This document shows, one piece after another, positions 7,427 through 16,296 of a stretch of 64,000 nucleotides of DNA. The notes under the pieces are model-generated. The model had not been told where the DNA came from. It did not search any database and worked only from the letters and a program-made list of their open reading frames with translations. Position 1 is the stretch's first letter. Each line of letters opens with the position of its first letter. The position numbers were made by a program, and so were the translations under genes. The stretch is from Gammaproteobacteria bacterium (GTDB lineage: Bacteria > Pseudomonadota > Gammaproteobacteria > Pseudomonadales > Halieaceae), in NCBI GenBank assembly GCA_030427085.1, contig JAUHXH010000004.1, positions 186,001 to 250,000 of the forward strand. The letters run 5' to 3'.

Positions 7427-7876
7427 TTGTTTTGGTTGATAGTAGAAAATTACGACAATTGGTGTCATGACAGAGAAAATAGCTTTGCATACTATGGCAT
7501 CGCCGAAAAAAAGATAAAGCTTGCTGAGACCATCAAGAATGGCGACATTTTAATTACATATGTATCGGGAAAGAGTGCTTTCGCTGACGTACGGAAAGTG
7601 CAGGATGACAAATTACTAAACATCCACAGAAAACATCAATACGATATTCCTTTTAGACTAGCTGTATCCACAAAACCCATAGCTATTCTAGATGAAGCTC
7701 AATGGATACCAATGAAGTGTCTGGTAGACAAACTTTCGTTTACAAAGCACCTCAAATCGTACGGAATGACAATGATTAACCCATTAAGAAAGCTAGATGC
7801 TTCAGATGCTGCGTTGATTATTGATCAAATGGAAGCCAATTCTAATACGTCAATTCATAAACTTTTGCTCAAGTAA
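7427..7876 (+). CDS. EVE-domain protein
   Basis: A 149-residue single-domain protein beginning FWLIVENYDNW and containing a GDILITYVSGKSAF segment, which matches the EVE fold (PUA/YTH-like) that binds modified bases. It starts at a TTG with AGGAG six bases upstream. EVE proteins often sit beside restriction-modification genes and are thought to read modified cytosine or adenine in DNA. Here it precedes two DNA methyltransferases, so a specificity or anti-modification role within the same defence cassette is likely (inference). Confidence 0.75.
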   Translation: MFWLIVENYDNWCHDRENSFAYYGIAEKKIKLAETIKNGDILITYVSGKSAFADVRKVQDDKLLNIHRKHQYDIPFRLAVSTKPIAILDEAQWIPMKCLVDKLSFTKHLKSYGMTMINPLRKLDASDAALIIDQMEANSNTSIHKLLLK

Positions 7877-7997
7877 ATCCACCGTACCTGCTCGCTTTTG
7901 GTGTTCTCAAACACCGCATTATCCTCAATAATCTTTTACTCGATCGGCGAATTTTTCTGATAGCTGGCTAGTCTAATACAAGCCCACGTTGTAATAT

Positions 7998-8015
7998 ATG
8001 TTACATAAGTAACAT
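7998..8015. promoter_or_regulatory. Palindromic operator upstream of the RHH regulator
   Basis: ATGTTAC, four bases, GTAACAT: a perfect 7-base inverted repeat ending 11 bases before the ATG at 8027. It lies where a repressor would block transcription or translation of the RHH gene and the methyltransferases. The adjacent 65-residue RHH protein is the obvious candidate ligand, giving autoregulation comparable to C-proteins of R-M systems (inference). Confidence 0.55.
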
Positions 8016-8026
8016 GGGATAGCAAA

Positions 8027-8224
8027 ATGAGTATTGGTAAAAGTGGCCGAGTCGTCGTAGAAATCGACCCCGAGCTGAAGAAGAAACTATACGCAGACCT
8101 CACGTCTCAAGGGCTGTCATTGAAAGAGTGGTTCATCGATTCAGCATGCAAGCACCTGAAAATAGAGCCTGAACACTATCTCGAAACTAATTCTGAAGAT
8201 GGAACACCGCATGTCCGCAGCTGA
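8027..8224 (+). CDS. RHH-type small regulator of the R-M cassette (65 aa)
   Basis: The first 45 residues (a GRVVVEIDPELKKKLY strand-helix, then the LSLKEWFIDSACKHL helix) have the strand-helix-helix layout of Arc/CopG-like ribbon-helix-helix DNA-binding proteins. It overlaps the first methyltransferase gene by 26 bases, so they are expressed together. A palindrome just upstream is a likely operator. It probably sets the timing or level of methyltransferase expression (inference). Confidence 0.65.
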   Translation: MSIGKSGRVVVEIDPELKKKLYADLTSQGLSLKEWFIDSACKHLKIEPEHYLETNSEDGTPHVRS

Positions 8225-9095
8225 AAAGAATCCGACACCCACGGAGAAAGAACCCAAGAAGGGTAAGTACGATCCTAGAAACAAGCTTAACGATCTAACT
8301 TCTAGCGAATGGATTCCCGAAACTATTTCTGTTTGGAATCAGAAAGGCCTGGGAGCCAAGCATCCAGATGTAAAGATTGAGAAGCAACACCCCGCTCCAT
8401 TCTCATTCACAGATGTCGCCAGGCTCATTCGCTTCTTCACAAAGCAAGGTCAGACCGTCCTCGATCCCTTTCTAGGTGTTGGATCAACTCTTAAAGCTTG
8501 CGCTCTTGAAGGCAGAAACGGTGTAGGAATTGAACTAAATGAAAAGTACGTCGACCTTTCACATGAGCGTTTAGATGTTGAGTTAGACGATATCTTCGCA
8601 AGGGAGTACGAGCAGACAATTCTACATGGAGATTCCCGTCTTGTAGTCGAGGACTTGGACGAAAATTCTATCGACTTCGTTGTTACTAGCCCGCCCTATT
8701 GGAACATTCTCCATAAAGAAGATCACAAGGTTAATCAAGAGAGAAAAAGTAGCAACCTGGACACGAGATACAGCGACTCAGAGCATGATCTAGGCAATAT
8801 TGATGACTATGAAGTTTTCCTTGAGGAACTCGCAAAAATTTTAGGCAAGTGTGGACGTGTTCTGAAACCACAGAAGTATATGGCAGTAGTAGTCAGTGAT
8901 TTCCGAGACAAATCAAAGTACATAATGTTCCACGCCGACCTAGCAAGGGCACTTGAGCCTTTTAAGTTGGAAATGCGAGGCTTGAAAGTTCTGTATCAAC
9001 GACATAAGCGAATTTTTCCTTATGGTTATCCATATGCTTATGTTCCCAATATCCATAACCAATATATTCTGATACTGCAAAATGCAAAGAAGTAA
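8199..9095 (+). CDS. DNA methyltransferase 1 (N4-cytosine/N6-adenine type)
   Basis: A 298-residue amino-methyltransferase. The AdoMet-binding motif I DPFLGVGST (89-97) comes before the catalytic motif TSPPYW (163-168), the opposite order to the second methyltransferase. The TSPPY form is more frequent in N4-cytosine enzymes but also occurs in N6-adenine enzymes. The start overlaps the RHH gene; the ATG at 8211 is an alternative. It overlaps the second methyltransferase by 14 bases. It would protect one strand of the recognition site from the nucleases encoded convergently. Confidence 0.85.
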   Translation: MEHRMSAAEKNPTPTEKEPKKGKYDPRNKLNDLTSSEWIPETISVWNQKGLGAKHPDVKIEKQHPAPFSFTDVARLIRFFTKQGQTVLDPFLGVGSTLKACALEGRNGVGIELNEKYVDLSHERLDVELDDIFAREYEQTILHGDSRLVVEDLDENSIDFVVTSPPYWNILHKEDHKVNQERKSSNLDTRYSDSEHDLGNIDDYEVFLEELAKILGKCGRVLKPQKYMAVVVSDFRDKSKYIMFHADLARALEPFKLEMRGLKVLYQRHKRIFPYGYPYAYVPNIHNQYILILQNAKK

Positions 9096-9861
9096 CCTTA
9101 ACATTATCCATCATCAAGACTGTATCGAGGGTCTAAAAAGCTTAGAAGAAGAGTCAGTGGACTTGATTATTGCGGACCCCCCTTACAATCTAAACAAAAA
9201 TTTTGGGGCATGGAACGAGAGCAAAAACAAGGATATATGGTTACCTTGGAGCAAGGAGTGGTTAACTGAATGTGAAAGAGTACTGAAAACAAATGGGAGT
9301 ATTTTTGTTTACGGGATACATCACCACCTATGCTGGATTCAGTGCTTTCTTTATGAGCTTGGATTGAACTATCGTCGTCAAATTATCTGGTACTACGAGA
9401 ATGGGTTTTCAGGGTACAAGGGAACCCTTCAAGCCCACTATGAGCCCCTCCTTTGGTTTTCAAAGGGTGAGTCGTTTACTTACAACGAGATTCGTGAGCC
9501 TTATAAAAGTAAGGAACGCCTGAAACACAAAGTCACTAAGAACGGTAAAGTTTGGACTCCACACCCAGACGGAAGGCTTGCAGGCGACGTTTGGAATTTT
9601 CCGACACTAGCTGGCAGGAGGTTTAGAGACGAAAAAGTAGATCACCCAACCCAGAAACCTCTCTCTATATCTGAGCGTATTGTTAAACACTTTTCACATG
9701 AAGGAGATCTAGTTTTAATTCCTTTTGCTGGAAGTGGTTCAGAGTGCGTAGCTGCTAAAAAACTAAATCGTAAATATATCGGATTCGAACTCAACTCAGA
9801 TTACATTGAGATAGCCAACGGTCGATTAACTGCACCTACACAAGCTGAAATCATCACTTAG
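9082..9861 (+). CDS. DNA methyltransferase 2 (N6-adenine, beta-class order)
   Basis: A 259-residue methyltransferase with the catalytic motif ADPPYN near residues 31-36, then HPTQKP and the AdoMet motif FAGSGSE near the C-terminus, the beta-class order typical of N6-adenine enzymes. It overlaps the first methyltransferase and its stop overlaps the stop of the convergent ferredoxin-nuclease gene by 8 bases. Two methyltransferases of different class next to one restriction unit are typical of systems with asymmetric (type IIS-like) sites, where each strand needs its own enzyme. Confidence 0.85.
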   Translation: MQRSNLNIIHHQDCIEGLKSLEEESVDLIIADPPYNLNKNFGAWNESKNKDIWLPWSKEWLTECERVLKTNGSIFVYGIHHHLCWIQCFLYELGLNYRRQIIWYYENGFSGYKGTLQAHYEPLLWFSKGESFTYNEIREPYKSKERLKHKVTKNGKVWTPHPDGRLAGDVWNFPTLAGRRFRDEKVDHPTQKPLSISERIVKHFSHEGDLVLIPFAGSGSECVAAKKLNRKYIGFELNSDYIEIANGRLTAPTQAEIIT

Positions 9862-10864
9862 CGGCTTCGATCAAACTGTCTGGGGTGGCGATACCTACCT
9901 CCCGCCCCAGTGCCCTAGCGGTATATTCTCTGAGCGACATGTTGTCTCTGTCTAAAAAGCAATCGCCTAGATTTATTGGCCGTCTGTTCCACACTAGCAT
10001 GAGTAGGACAGCTATTGTAACGTTCATTATCGACAGTCCAAGTACATTACGGATATCAGAGAACAACTCCCAGTATTCAGTCCGTTTATTTGGAAGGTGA
10101 GAAGAAACAATCAAACCCTCAACATTGTCTAGGGATTCATTGTATCTAGAGCAGTAAACAGCGATGTCATCTAGTATGTCTCTTGGGGCATCTAGATTTG
10201 TATCAAGCTCTATCTCTATTACTATAGTTTTCTCTTCGATTAGTCCTAGCCCGTCCATTCGTAAATTTACATCGCCCTGCCTAGTTAGTTGACAAGTCAC
10301 TCCTACATTGGCTAGTAGATTCTGTACCATCCTATTTAAAGAGAGTTTATTATCACCTCTCAATTTGATACGTTCGATAATGCTCTCTATTAACTCCGAG
10401 TTCTCATCAATTACCGGGTTTGCATACACATCACTCCCAATACAACCTAAGGACTGTGCGTTTTCAGATTTTTCGAATATATGATTGTCATGCTCTATTA
10501 CTGCTAGCTTGTTCTCATCTAGATAAATTGCCCCCAGGGGGCATGCTGCGATACACAGTCCACACCCTACGCAATCTTGTTTATCGATTTGAACAAGGCC
10601 TGTTTCATCAATTTCTATTGCTTCTGTCGGGCATAGTTTATTGTATTGGCTAAGTGTTAGTTCCTCTAAAACGCCTTCATTTTGATTAGATACCAGACAT
10701 GACATCTCTTCACACATGATGCAAGAGCTTTGTACATGCACTCCATTTTGAAATTGTAATAGTGCTGAGGAGTGTTGCTGGTAAATGATTGAGGCAACTT
10801 CAAAATTACTAGGTAATGCCAAGTGATCAACATCAATCTCGTTTTGCTTAAAAATTTCAGGCAT
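9854..10864 (-). CDS. Ferredoxin-domain protein fused to a nuclease-like domain (R-M partner)
   Basis: Residues 48-108 hold eight cysteines in a 2[4Fe-4S] bacterial ferredoxin layout: C48, C51, C56 and C78 (LCPTEAI), then C98, C101, C104 and C108 (CVGCGLCIAACP). Residues about 175-260 resemble a PD-(D/E)XK nuclease core: VTCQLTRQGDVNLRMDG with D204, then VIEIELD with E217 and E219; the usual lysine is not evident. A hydrophobic segment (MNVTIAVLLMLVW, about 281-293) follows. It is the second gene of a minus-strand pair, overlapping the AlwI-like nuclease gene by 8 bases. Context implies a restriction subunit; the cluster may be structural or a redox switch. I know of no named family with this fusion. 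Confidence 0.65.
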   Translation of the reverse strand: MPEIFKQNEIDVDHLALPSNFEVASIIYQQHSSALLQFQNGVHVQSSCIMCEEMSCLVSNQNEGVLEELTLSQYNKLCPTEAIEIDETGLVQIDKQDCVGCGLCIAACPLGAIYLDENKLAVIEHDNHIFEKSENAQSLGCIGSDVYANPVIDENSELIESIIERIKLRGDNKLSLNRMVQNLLANVGVTCQLTRQGDVNLRMDGLGLIEEKTIVIEIELDTNLDAPRDILDDIAVYCSRYNESLDNVEGLIVSSHLPNKRTEYWELFSDIRNVLGLSIMNVTIAVLLMLVWNRRPINLGDCFLDRDNMSLREYTARALGREVGIATPDSLIEAAK

Positions 10865-12533
10865 CGACTATTCCTAGCTTTTCAGATAATTCATCGAAAC
10901 TTACAATGTTGTCGTTTCTAATACAGTCAACTGCAAGCTGTAACAAATAATCAATGCCCAGTACCGCCACTTTGATGTTGTAGGTACTATCAATGTCATT
11001 TATTAGAGTTCCGACATCAGCTCTGTTGTTTGGAAGCTCAAACCCTACAGCTAGACTATTCGATGTTCGTTGATTTGCTACTGCCTGTCTTGATTGTAAG
11101 ATTATTTTGTTTTCGACTGCTTGTCGTACAGCCTTTACTGAAAGGTGAACCTCTTCGGTCGGGGATTTAATTTCTATGGGGATCGAGTCATTTTCCTCAA
11201 TTATTATCGCATCCCATCTCCGAGAGTTAACGCCATGTGGGGATACATGGCAATTCAAACCCATTACGCAAAATATTTCTCCTATGAGAGTGTAATACTC
11301 TTCTTTTCCGAAGCCTGAGTAGCGTGGTTTTAGGTTTGCTACTATATCTCGATCTGCAAGTTCGGCCAGTTCGCTAACGGACTGGAAAAAACTATTTTCT
11401 CGGTTTATAGGCTCTTCTTCTGGCCTAGTAATGGTCGCAAGCTGATCTCTCATGAAATCGTTTGACTGTTCAGTGTCGAGATTCCTTGGGGAATAAATTG
11501 ATTCCCTGCGAGCGGTCGGAATCGAGTAGTTGAATATCCTTGATAGGCTTTCAGAATCATATGCTTGGAAAGGCGAAAAGAGCACATTCTCGGTTCCAAG
11601 AATTTCAATAACTGTAGCTTTAAGTTCGGCTATTTCTTCTCTCTTGCTACTAAGATCAAAGCCCGAATTAGTAAGCATCGTATAGTATGAGTACTTCGCA
11701 ATACTATCGCCTAACTCACCATAATTTTCGATATCTTCCAATCGAAGATCTAATGAAGAATCTAGTTCTTCTACTTTCAATCGTCCTTTTTCAGTAAGTC
11801 GATAAACTCTGGTGGGGCTCTCAAAGTGATCAGTATCTCTATCTTGCTCAGCCCACCCAAGCCACCTAAGTGCCCCAAGTGGGAATCGGGTATAGTTACC
11901 CGCTGTTATCTTCGTAATTCCTCGGTCTTCTAGCATTGCTTCAAATGCTGCATCAAATAATGCTGGGTCAGCCCGATACTCCTGCACTTTGTCGATGTAG
12001 CTTTCTATGGCTACTGGAGTTTGATCGTTCTCAAAACAAAGTGGCCCAATAATTATCTCGTCTCTTGTCATTACTCCATCTAGTTGCGCCATACATTTGA
12101 GTATCGATGCAAAGGGTCTGATGTTATTAGCTCCGTTGACAGCTAGAGCTTTATTGGGGAATTCAATACCTATGAAACACTCTTCAATTAACGCTTTCGA
12201 ATCTACTTGAGCCGTAGCTATATGATCACCCAAAAATGTAAAACAGTAGTCAAGTGCTCTTTCAGCACTTTGCATCCAACCTAGAGACCTGTATATCTCT
12301 GCATACATTTTGCATTGGTTGTACGACCTATCTCTAGAAAGGTCTACATTTGCACCCCTCAGTAGCGCTTCTGCACCCATAGTCCCAGAGGAGCTAATGA
12401 GCCCATTTACTACTAAGATCTCCTGCATGTCATGAAGGCCAAACAAGACATCTCTATTGATGTTTTCATACAACAGCTCAAAACACTTAATAAGATTGTC
12501 TATGTTTGAACCAGGGTTGGGAAAGCGGTGCAT
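10857..12533 (-). CDS. Restriction endonuclease with PD-(D/E)XK domain (possibly AlwI/type IIS-like)
   Basis: A 558-residue protein. A clear nuclease core lies in the C-terminal third: RRWDAIII with D441, a short loop, then PIEIKSPTE with E454 and K456. The N-terminal 260 residues contain winged-helix-like segments (RFPLGALRWLGWAEQ, VYRLTEKGRLKVEEL), as in AlwI/MlyI-type recognition domains; that likeness is from memory. It would cut DNA not methylated by the two convergent methyltransferases. It starts at the ATG at 12533 and is co-transcribed with the ferredoxin-nuclease gene, suggesting a two-subunit enzyme for an asymmetric site. Confidence 0.75.
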   Translation of the reverse strand: MHRFPNPGSNIDNLIKCFELLYENINRDVLFGLHDMQEILVVNGLISSSGTMGAEALLRGANVDLSRDRSYNQCKMYAEIYRSLGWMQSAERALDYCFTFLGDHIATAQVDSKALIEECFIGIEFPNKALAVNGANNIRPFASILKCMAQLDGVMTRDEIIIGPLCFENDQTPVAIESYIDKVQEYRADPALFDAAFEAMLEDRGITKITAGNYTRFPLGALRWLGWAEQDRDTDHFESPTRVYRLTEKGRLKVEELDSSLDLRLEDIENYGELGDSIAKYSYYTMLTNSGFDLSSKREEIAELKATVIEILGTENVLFSPFQAYDSESLSRIFNYSIPTARRESIYSPRNLDTEQSNDFMRDQLATITRPEEEPINRENSFFQSVSELAELADRDIVANLKPRYSGFGKEEYYTLIGEIFCVMGLNCHVSPHGVNSRRWDAIIIEENDSIPIEIKSPTEEVHLSVKAVRQAVENKIILQSRQAVANQRTSNSLAVGFELPNNRADVGTLINDIDSTYNIKVAVLGIDYLLQLAVDCIRNDNIVSFDELSEKLGIVDA

Positions 12534-12659
12534 GTATTTTGTCCCCCGAGTGAGGGACTCATACTAGCAATCAGGTGCTTGTGGAGGAAGTTAGTTTCTG
12601 TGTGTGTTTGGGTCTATAGGCCAATGATTAGGGGATGGGGCGTTTACACAACAAAGTTA

Positions 12660-12986
12660 TCAGTCTGAAATCCACATCTTCGTTAGTTCATATCGTTTAT
12701 TCGAATTGTTCTCGCTTTGTCGTTCAAGAAAATACCTTTCCATACTCCAGACCAACACCGTCGAGAACTCCCTACCACGAACCGTCAGATACCCTTTCTC
12801 CCTGAATTTTCTCGCTATCTCGCTATTGGACCACCCCTCCGACTTCAGCTCGAAGATTTGGTCCAACAAGAAATGTTGATAAGGAGATAAAGGGGGAACA
12901 CAAAGGGACTTCGTGGAGATCACGAGGTCGAACTCGAGAAACAGGGAGGGTTCAGGGGGCTTCGAAAAACCCCCTAACCAACTCAC
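12660..12986 (-). CDS. Small recombinase-like HTH protein downstream of glmS
   Basis: A 108-residue protein; the GTG at 12986 overlaps the glmS stop (GTGA). Residues about 45-90 (FELKSEGWSNSEIARKF, then GYLTVRGREFSTV) look like the helix-turn-helix seen after the catalytic domain of large serine recombinases, here without any catalytic domain. It may be a free-standing DNA-binding protein or a recombinase remnant. An inverted repeat (AGGGGG at 12954-12959 and CCCCCT at 12970-12975) inside the first codons could act as the glmS terminator, so the true start may lie downstream. Confidence 0.5.
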   Translation of the reverse strand: MSWLGGFSKPPEPSLFLEFDLVISTKSLCVPPLSPYQHFLLDQIFELKSEGWSNSEIARKFREKGYLTVRGREFSTVLVWSMERYFLERQSENNSNKRYELTKMWISD

Positions 12987-14815
12987 TCCACCGTGACGGA
13001 TTTCGCCAGATTCCGCGGCTTGTCCACATCGGTGCCTTTCTGCACAGCCACATGGTAGGACAAGAGCTGCAGGGCAATGGTGTAAACAAAAGGCATCAGG
13101 ATTTCAGGGCAGGCCGGCATGTTCAGCACATGCGTTTGTTTGCCGTCCTTAAATCCTGCTTCTTCGTCGGCGAACACATACAGTTCGCCGCCGCGTGAGC
13201 GCACTTCTTCCAGGTTGGATTTCAGTTTTTCCAGCAGGGTGTCATTCGGCGCGACTGCGACCACCGGCATATCGCGATCTACCAGCGCCAGTGGGCCGTG
13301 TTTCAGTTCACCGGCAGGGTAGGCTTCGGCGTGAATGTAGGAAATTTCCTTGAGCTTCAGAGCCCCTTCCAGGGCGATGGGGTAGTGAATACCGCGACCC
13401 AGAAACAGCGCGTGGTTTTTCTCGGTGAACTGTTCCGCCATGCGGGAAATCGGCGCGTCCAGTTCGAGTGTGCGATCCAGCAGCGCAGGTAGGCGGCGCG
13501 CCGCGGCCAGCAGTTCGGCTTCGCGCTCGGCGTCCACGCCGTGGCGGCGGCCCAGCACCAGGCCCAAAAGCAGGAAGGCGGCCAACTGGGTGGTAAAGGC
13601 TTTGGTGGAGGCCACGCCAATTTCAATGCCGGCCTTGGTCAGGAATACCAGATCGCTTTCGCGTACCAGGGCGCTGTTATCCACATTGGCGATTACCAGC
13701 GAGGCGAGAAACTCACCGGGCTGGGCATTGCGCAGGGCGGCCAGGGTGTCGGCGGTTTCACCGGATTGCGACACGGTAACCAGCAAGGTGCCGGGGTGTT
13801 GTACCCGCTTGCGGTAGCGAAACTCGGAAGCCACCTCTACCTGACAGGGCACACCAGCCCACTCCTCGAGCCAGTAACGTGCTACCAGGCCGGAGTGATA
13901 ACTGGTGCCACAGGCGACGATCTGTACCGCTTTCACCTGATCGAAAATTTCTGTGGCGCCGTTGCCGAAACAGCTTTCATTCAGGGTAGAACCATTTAAT
14001 GCCGACTGGAATGTGGCGCTCAGTGCCGCAGGTTGCTCAAAAATTTCCTTGATCATGAAGTGGTCGTGCTGACCGAGGTCCGCCACTTCCACTTTATCGG
14101 ACAAACGGACTTTTTCCCGCTCTATTTCGGCACCACTCTTATCCCAGATTCGCAGCGAGCCGGGCGTGAGGTGAACCACATCGCCCTCTTCCAGATAGAT
14201 AAAACTGTCGGTGACCTGACGCAGGGCCATCTGGTCGGAGGCCAGGAAGTTCTCTCCAATACCCACACCCACCACGAGCGGGCTGCCGAGGCGTGCCGCT
14301 ACCACTTCTGCGGGGTTGTCGGTATCAATGGCCGCCAGCGCAAAGGCGCCTTCGAGTCGAGCTACTACCGATTGCATTGCGCGCGTGAGGGTTTCGCCGG
14401 CCGACAATTCCCGATGCAATAAATGAACGATCACTTCGGTGTCGGTAGCGGAGGAGAATTCATACCCGGCCTGACGCATCTCTTCGCGCAGGCTCTCATG
14501 ATTTTCGATAATGCCGTTGTGCACCAAGGCTACGCGCCCGCCGGACAGATGCGGGTGGGCATTGTCGGTGCTGGGTTCACCGTGGGTAGCCCAGCGGGTA
14601 TGAGCGATTCCGGTAATGCCCTGAATCGGCTGTTCGGCCATTAGTGCCTCCAGGGAAGCGACTTTACCGATGGTTTTGTGCAGGGCGATTTGATCGTGCT
14701 CATCGATCAGGGCAAGGCCAGCGGAGTCGTAGCCGCGGTATTCCAGGCGACGCAAACCTTCCAGGAGGATTTCCGATACTTCACGCCGCGCCGCGGCGGC
14801 CACGATGCCACACAT
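12983..14815 (-). CDS. glmS: Glutamine-fructose-6-phosphate aminotransferase (isomerizing)
   Basis: A 610-residue cytosolic enzyme making glucosamine-6-phosphate from fructose-6-phosphate and glutamine, the first step to UDP-GlcNAc for peptidoglycan and LPS. The N-terminal glutaminase begins MCGIVAAA with catalytic Cys2; two SIS domains follow (SQSGETADT, GRGIHYPIALEGALKLKE), and the C-terminus ends DKPRNLAKSVTVE as expected. Length is normal. It lies 2 bases after glmU in an operon. Its 3' end is the usual attTn7 target region; here it borders the accessory block, but no tns genes are next to it. Confidence 0.97.
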   Translation of the reverse strand: MCGIVAAAARREVSEILLEGLRRLEYRGYDSAGLALIDEHDQIALHKTIGKVASLEALMAEQPIQGITGIAHTRWATHGEPSTDNAHPHLSGGRVALVHNGIIENHESLREEMRQAGYEFSSATDTEVIVHLLHRELSAGETLTRAMQSVVARLEGAFALAAIDTDNPAEVVAARLGSPLVVGVGIGENFLASDQMALRQVTDSFIYLEEGDVVHLTPGSLRIWDKSGAEIEREKVRLSDKVEVADLGQHDHFMIKEIFEQPAALSATFQSALNGSTLNESCFGNGATEIFDQVKAVQIVACGTSYHSGLVARYWLEEWAGVPCQVEVASEFRYRKRVQHPGTLLVTVSQSGETADTLAALRNAQPGEFLASLVIANVDNSALVRESDLVFLTKAGIEIGVASTKAFTTQLAAFLLLGLVLGRRHGVDAEREAELLAAARRLPALLDRTLELDAPISRMAEQFTEKNHALFLGRGIHYPIALEGALKLKEISYIHAEAYPAGELKHGPLALVDRDMPVVAVAPNDTLLEKLKSNLEEVRSRGGELYVFADEEAGFKDGKQTHVLNMPACPEILMPFVYTIALQLLSYHVAVQKGTDVDKPRNLAKSVTVE

Positions 14816-14817
14816 AG

Positions 14818-16188
14818 TCAGTCCTTGTTGTCTTTTTTCACCGGGCGTTGCCAGCCGGTGATATTGCGTTGCCGCGCACGGGCCACGGCAAGCTCTTCCT
14901 GATTCACCGGGCGCGTCACTGTTGAACCAGCGCCCACAAAGCCGCCGTCTTCAATTTTCAGCGGGGCCACTAACGTACTGTTGGAACCGACAAACACGCC
15001 GTTGCCGATTTCCGTTAAATGTTTGTTCACGCCGTCGTAGTTACAGGTGATAGTCCCGGCGCCGATATTCACCCCGTCACCAACTTCCGCGTCACCCACA
15101 TACGCGAGGTGATTGGCTTTGCTGCCCTCACCGATGCGGGCCTTTTTGGTTTCCACAAAGTTGCCGATGCGGGCACCGCGCCCCAGGTCGGTGCCGGTGC
15201 GCAGTCGCGCGTAGGGCCCTACGTTGGCCTCCTCACCCACAACTGCGTCTTCCAGATGACTCATGGCATGGATCTGAGCGCCTGCGGCAACCGAAACGTT
15301 GCGTAGAACGCAATTCGGGCCGATGCTGACGCCATCGCCCAAGGTAACTTTGCCTTCGAACACGGCGTTGATATCAATACTGACATCCACCCCGCAGCTG
15401 AGTTCACCACGAACATCGATGCGACTGGCATCCGCCAGGTGCACACCGGCTCGCATCAGGGCCTGCGCCTGGCGAAGTTGGTATTCACGTTCCACCAGAT
15501 TCAATTGCAGGCGATCGTTCACACCCTGCACTTCCAGTTCACTGGCGGCCAGCACGGTACCCACGCTCAAGCCATCGGCAACGGCGAGCGGCAGGATATC
15601 GGGGAGGTAATACTCGCCCTGATTGTTGTCGTTTTTCACCTGCGGCAGGTAGGTGTTCAAAAGTGCAGCCGGCGCGGCCAGCAGCCCGGTATTGATTTCA
15701 GGGATGGCCTGTTGCTCGGATGTGGCGTCTTTCTGCTCCACCACGGACTGCAGGGCGCCGGCGTTATCCCGAATAATTCGTCCGTAGCCGGTGGGATCGG
15801 CAACGATGGCGGTTAATAGAGAAGGTGCTTCGCTCGCCTGCGCCACCAGTTGCGACAAAGTGGTCGGCAAAATCAGGGGTACGTCCCCATATAACACCAG
15901 CACGGTGCTGTCGGTAGCGATGCCCGGCATGGCCTGGGAGACCGCGTGGCCAGTGCCGAGCTGTTGCTCCTGCACCACCCAGTTCAGGTCCTCGGCAGGC
16001 AATGCTTCGCGCACCTGTTCGGCGCCGTGGCCAACCACCATGTGTATAGCGTTGGGTTCCAACGCGCGAGCGGCGTTGATTACGTGCCCCAGCATTGAGG
16101 TGCCGGCAACCGGGTGCAGTACCTTCGGCAGGGCGGATTTCATGCGAGTTCCCTGCCCGGCGGCAAGGATGACAACTTCCAGACTCAT
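14818..16188 (-). CDS. glmU: Bifunctional N-acetylglucosamine-1-phosphate uridyltransferase / acetyltransferase
   Basis: Performs the last two steps to UDP-GlcNAc. The N-terminal nucleotidyltransferase carries LAAGQGTRMKS; the C-terminal half is a left-handed beta-helix acetyltransferase with hexapeptide repeats (VGEEANVGPYARLR, GAGTITCNYDGVNKH). The start is placed at the ATG at 16188 (MSLEVVILAAGQGTRM); an upstream in-frame start at 16233 would add 15 residues not seen in the family. At 456 residues it is of standard length. It is expressed with glmS, two bases apart. Confidence 0.97.
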   Translation of the reverse strand: MSLEVVILAAGQGTRMKSALPKVLHPVAGTSMLGHVINAARALEPNAIHMVVGHGAEQVREALPAEDLNWVVQEQQLGTGHAVSQAMPGIATDSTVLVLYGDVPLILPTTLSQLVAQASEAPSLLTAIVADPTGYGRIIRDNAGALQSVVEQKDATSEQQAIPEINTGLLAAPAALLNTYLPQVKNDNNQGEYYLPDILPLAVADGLSVGTVLAASELEVQGVNDRLQLNLVEREYQLRQAQALMRAGVHLADASRIDVRGELSCGVDVSIDINAVFEGKVTLGDGVSIGPNCVLRNVSVAAGAQIHAMSHLEDAVVGEEANVGPYARLRTGTDLGRGARIGNFVETKKARIGEGSKANHLAYVGDAEVGDGVNIGAGTITCNYDGVNKHLTEIGNGVFVGSNSTLVAPLKIEDGGFVGAGSTVTRPVNQEELAVARARQRNITGWQRPVKKDNKD

Positions 16189-16296
16189 GGGATATCCAGA
16201 ACTAGTGTTGGTGGGTGTGGATTTTGGGCGCACTCAGCATATTAAACAGCTTTATGGCCAATACAAATGAATTAATGCCGTCTGTGATGGAGGCCC

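Noticed and set aside
12983-13020. Tn7 insertion at attTn7 next to glmS
   Set aside because: No Tn7-type ends or tns genes flank glmS here; the tns module is on the other side of the origin.
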